Below, one piece after another: positions 62,493 through 64,000 of a stretch of 64,000 nucleotides of DNA. This DNA comes from an uncultured Oscillospiraceae bacterium (GTDB lineage Bacteria > Bacillota > Clostridia > Oscillospirales > Oscillospiraceae). The notes under the pieces were generated by a model that did not search any database, was not told the origin of the DNA, and saw only the letters and a program-made list of their open reading frames with translations. Each line of letters begins with the position of its first letter. The stretch's first letter is position 1. The stretch spans positions 178,773 through 242,772 of the forward strand of contig CAKTQV010000003.1 of the NCBI GenBank assembly GCA_934597255.1, in the 5' to 3' direction. Made by a program: the position numbers and the translations under genes.

Positions 62493-63032
62493 TTATTTCG
62501 CGCCGGTCTTGCCTTCCTTGCGGATGATGTGCTCGTCGGCGTACTTGATGCCCTTGCCCTTGTAAGGCTCCGGCGGACGCTTGCCGCGCACATCGGCCGC
62601 AAACTGGCCGACCTTCTGTTTATCTACACCCTTGACAATGACCTGGTTGGGGTTGGGTACTTCCGTGTAGACATCGTCCGTATCGGGAACGATGACCTGA
62701 TGGGAGTAGCCAAGGTTCATGACCAGGTTCTTGCCTTCCTTTGCGGCACGGTAGCCCACGCCGTTGATCTCCAGCGTCTTGGAGAACTCCTCGGTCACGC
62801 CGACGACCATGTTGTGGATGAGCGTGCGGGTCAGGCCGTGGATGGAACGCATTTCCTTCTCGTCGCTGGGACGCTCGACCGTGATAACGCCGGCGTCATA
62901 CTTAACGGTCATGCGGGGATCGACGTTGAGCGACAGCTCGCCCTTCGGCCCCTTCACATGAACATTGCTGCCCTCGATCTTCACTTCAACGCCCGCAGGG
63001 ACGGTGATGGGGGCTCTTCCGATTCTAGACAT
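62493..63032 (-). CDS. rplF: 50S ribosomal protein L6
   Basis: A 179-residue L6 starting MSRIGRAPITVPAGVEVKI, with VGVTEEFSKTLEINGVGYRA in the middle and KRPPEPYKGKGIKYADE at the end. I use the ATG at 63032; the upstream in-frame extension runs into rpsH. Confidence 0.98.
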   Translation of the reverse strand: MSRIGRAPITVPAGVEVKIEGSNVHVKGPKGELSLNVDPRMTVKYDAGVITVERPSDEKEMRSIHGLTRTLIHNMVVGVTEEFSKTLEINGVGYRAAKEGKNLVMNLGYSHQVIVPDTDDVYTEVPNPNQVIVKGVDKQKVGQFAADVRGKRPPEPYKGKGIKYADEHIIRKEGKTGAK

Positions 63033-63048
63033 AACGCAAGCCCCTCCC

Positions 63049-63447
63049 TTACCAAACGAACGCGAGGACCTCGCCGCCGACATGGAGCTCGCGCGCCTTT
63101 TTGTCGGTGATGACGCCCTTGGAGGTGGAGATGATGGCGATGCCGAGTCCGCGCAGAACGCGGGGAAGCTCATCGGCGCCGGCGTAAACACGCAGGCCGG
63201 GCTTCGACACGCGGCGCAGGCCGGTGATGGCCTTTTCCTTGCCGGGGAGATACTTCAACGTGATGCGGATGATTCCCTGGGTGCCGTCGTCGATGATCTG
63301 GAAGGACTTGATGTAGCCTTCGCTGTAGAGCAGCTCTGCGATGCTCTTCTTCATCTTGGAGGCGGGGATATCCACGGTTTCATGCTTGGCCGATCCGGCG
63401 TTGCGGATACGGGTCAGCATATCGGCAATGGGGTCTGTGATCTGCAT
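63049..63447 (-). CDS. rpsH: 30S ribosomal protein S8
   Basis: A 132-residue S8: [18 protein letters not shown] and the C-terminal [37 protein letters not shown] precedes the ATG at 63447. In most bacteria rpsN and rplE lie directly upstream; here at least 553 bases of non-coding repeat DNA follow instead. Confidence 0.97.
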   Translation of the reverse strand: MQITDPIADMLTRIRNAGSAKHETVDIPASKMKKSIAELLYSEGYIKSFQIIDDGTQGIIRITLKYLPGKEKAITGLRRVSKPGLRVYAGADELPRVLRGLGIAIISTSKGVITDKKARELHVGGEVLAFVW

Positions 63448-63666
63448 TTTGGATTGCTCCTCCTTCATTCAGAGTTACCGCTTTCGCGGTTATGCCCGGG
63501 AGGTTCCGCGCCAATACGCGATTGGCCGCGGCCTTTCGCCGGGGTCTTCACAAAAAGTTTTCGTTCCGCCCCTCCGCCTTTCGGCGGAGGGAATCCGGAA
63601 GCAGGTCCGGCCGCGCCGGACCGTTAAGACTGCCTCGCCCGGGAGGCGGCGCACAGAAGCACGCCC
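63448..63666. other. Non-coding region with hairpins upstream of rpsH
   Basis: No supported gene. Three hairpins: ACCGC-GAAA-GCGGT next to rpsH, CCCTCCGCC/GGCGGAGGG (63570-63591) and GGTCCGGC/GCCGGACC (63604-63622). No SigA-like promoter for rpsH is apparent. A CCCGGGAGGCGGCG stretch near 63637 resembles the start of the 104-bp repeat that follows. Confidence 0.7.
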
Positions 63667-64000
63667 ATACCGGGAGGCGACGCAGCGCGGCAATTTGCCA
63701 AAAGCTCGCTTCGCCGGGAAATCGCTGCGCGGCTAAGCCGACGCGGCCGATGGCGTACAGGGGTACGTCAAGGCCGGGAGGCGACGCAGCGCGGCGATTT
63801 ACCAAAAGCTCGCTTCGCTGGGAAATCGCTGTGCGGCTAAGCCGACGCGGCCGACGGCGTACAAAGGTACGTCAAGGCCGGGAGGCGACGCAGCGCGGCG
63901 ATTTGCCAAAAGCTCGCTTCGCCGGGAAATCGCTGTGCGGCTAAGCCGACGCGGCCGACGGCGTACAAAGGTACGTCAAGGCCGGGAGGCGACGCAGCGC
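63667..64000. repeat. Tandem direct repeat, 104-bp unit, at least 3.2 copies
   Basis: Copies occupy about 63667-63770, 63771-63874 and 63875-63978, with a fourth starting at 63979 and cut by the window end. Copies 2 and 3 differ at two positions; copy 1 differs from copy 3 at about seven. Each unit begins CCGGGAGGCGACGCAGCGC and contains an imperfect hairpin GCGATTTGCC/GGGAAATCGC and a GTAC-AAAG-GTAC palindrome. Short ORFs across the repeat are a by-product of its 104-bp phase and GC content. Confidence 0.93.

Noticed and set aside
63492..63944. A 150-codon open frame through the tandem repeats
   Set aside because: The repeated peptide just follows the DNA repeat, which is not a multiple of three; no ribosome site, and other frames are equally open.
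63667..64000. CRISPR array
   Set aside because: The 104-bp units are contiguous and identical throughout, with no short repeat/unique spacer pattern and no cas genes in the window.

Overview
The window comes from a high-GC, Gram-positive anaerobe of the Clostridia. Several genes point that way: a pyruvate:ferredoxin oxidoreductase and a 2[4Fe-4S] ferredoxin for anaerobic metabolism, SpoVAC and an AbrB-type regulator for sporulation and transition state, the Firmicutes gene order rpmH-rnpA-yidD-yidC-khpB, Asp23/FakA, RelQ and ThiT under a TPP riboswitch. An Oscillospiraceae-like gut spore-former is my inference, not something the sequence proves.

Layout. 1-7.2 kb (minus): a surface-polysaccharide operon with three GT4 glycosyltransferases, a UDP-GlcNAc 2-epimerase, an ATP-grasp ligase, a PIG-L deacetylase and a PLP fold-III decarboxylase-like enzyme, driven by a promoter near 7.17 kb. 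7.2-13.7 kb (minus): a nucleotide-sugar 6-dehydrogenase, a CapD/PglF-type dehydratase and an AlgX-like/MBOAT O-acetylation pair. 13.8-16.9 kb (minus): khpB-yidC-yidD-rnpA-rpmH. 16.9-18.8 kb (minus): thiT with TPP riboswitch and terminator, then queT-queH. 18.8-20.5 kb: dCMP deaminase (+) and rpsR-ssb-rpsF (-). 20.6-30.7 kb: M3 peptidase, a PlsC-like acyltransferase with a zinc ribbon, PFOR, Asp23-FakA and a membrane protein. 30.8-39.5 kb: MATE exporter, ClpC, a repeat lipoprotein, ferredoxin, TrmN6-like and RsmI methyltransferases, a second MATE. 39.5-42.1 kb: RelQ diverging from two overlapping LysR regulators. 42.1-48.4 kb (minus): an accessory cluster with a DctPQM TRAP transporter and four related NTF2/SnoaL-like proteins. 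48.5-50.5 kb: spoVAC, a structured RNA candidate, a PAP2 phosphatase and an unknown gene. 50.6-54.7 kb (+): DUF1934-argS, a homocysteine methyltransferase and an AbrB regulator behind an AT-rich region. 54.7-63.4 kb (minus): the spc/alpha ribosomal operon from rplQ back to rpsH. 63.45-64 kb: intergenic DNA with a 104-bp tandem repeat where rpsN and rplE would be expected.

How the parts work together. The left third builds and decorates a polysaccharide: epimerase and dehydrogenase make acetamido (uronic) sugars, the deacetylase may free amines, the ATP-grasp and PLP enzymes may attach an amine or amino acid, and the MBOAT pair would O-acetylate. The 42-48 kb cluster looks like uptake and conversion of an unknown organic acid. 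The rest is mostly housekeeping.

Most promising for something new: (1) the four-paralogue NTF2/TRAP locus, whose first gene appears to start at ATT; (2) a 275-nt promoter-to-terminator structured RNA upstream of spoVAC; (3) the 104-bp tandem repeat array interrupting the spc operon. All calls rest on reading the sequence; no database search was run.
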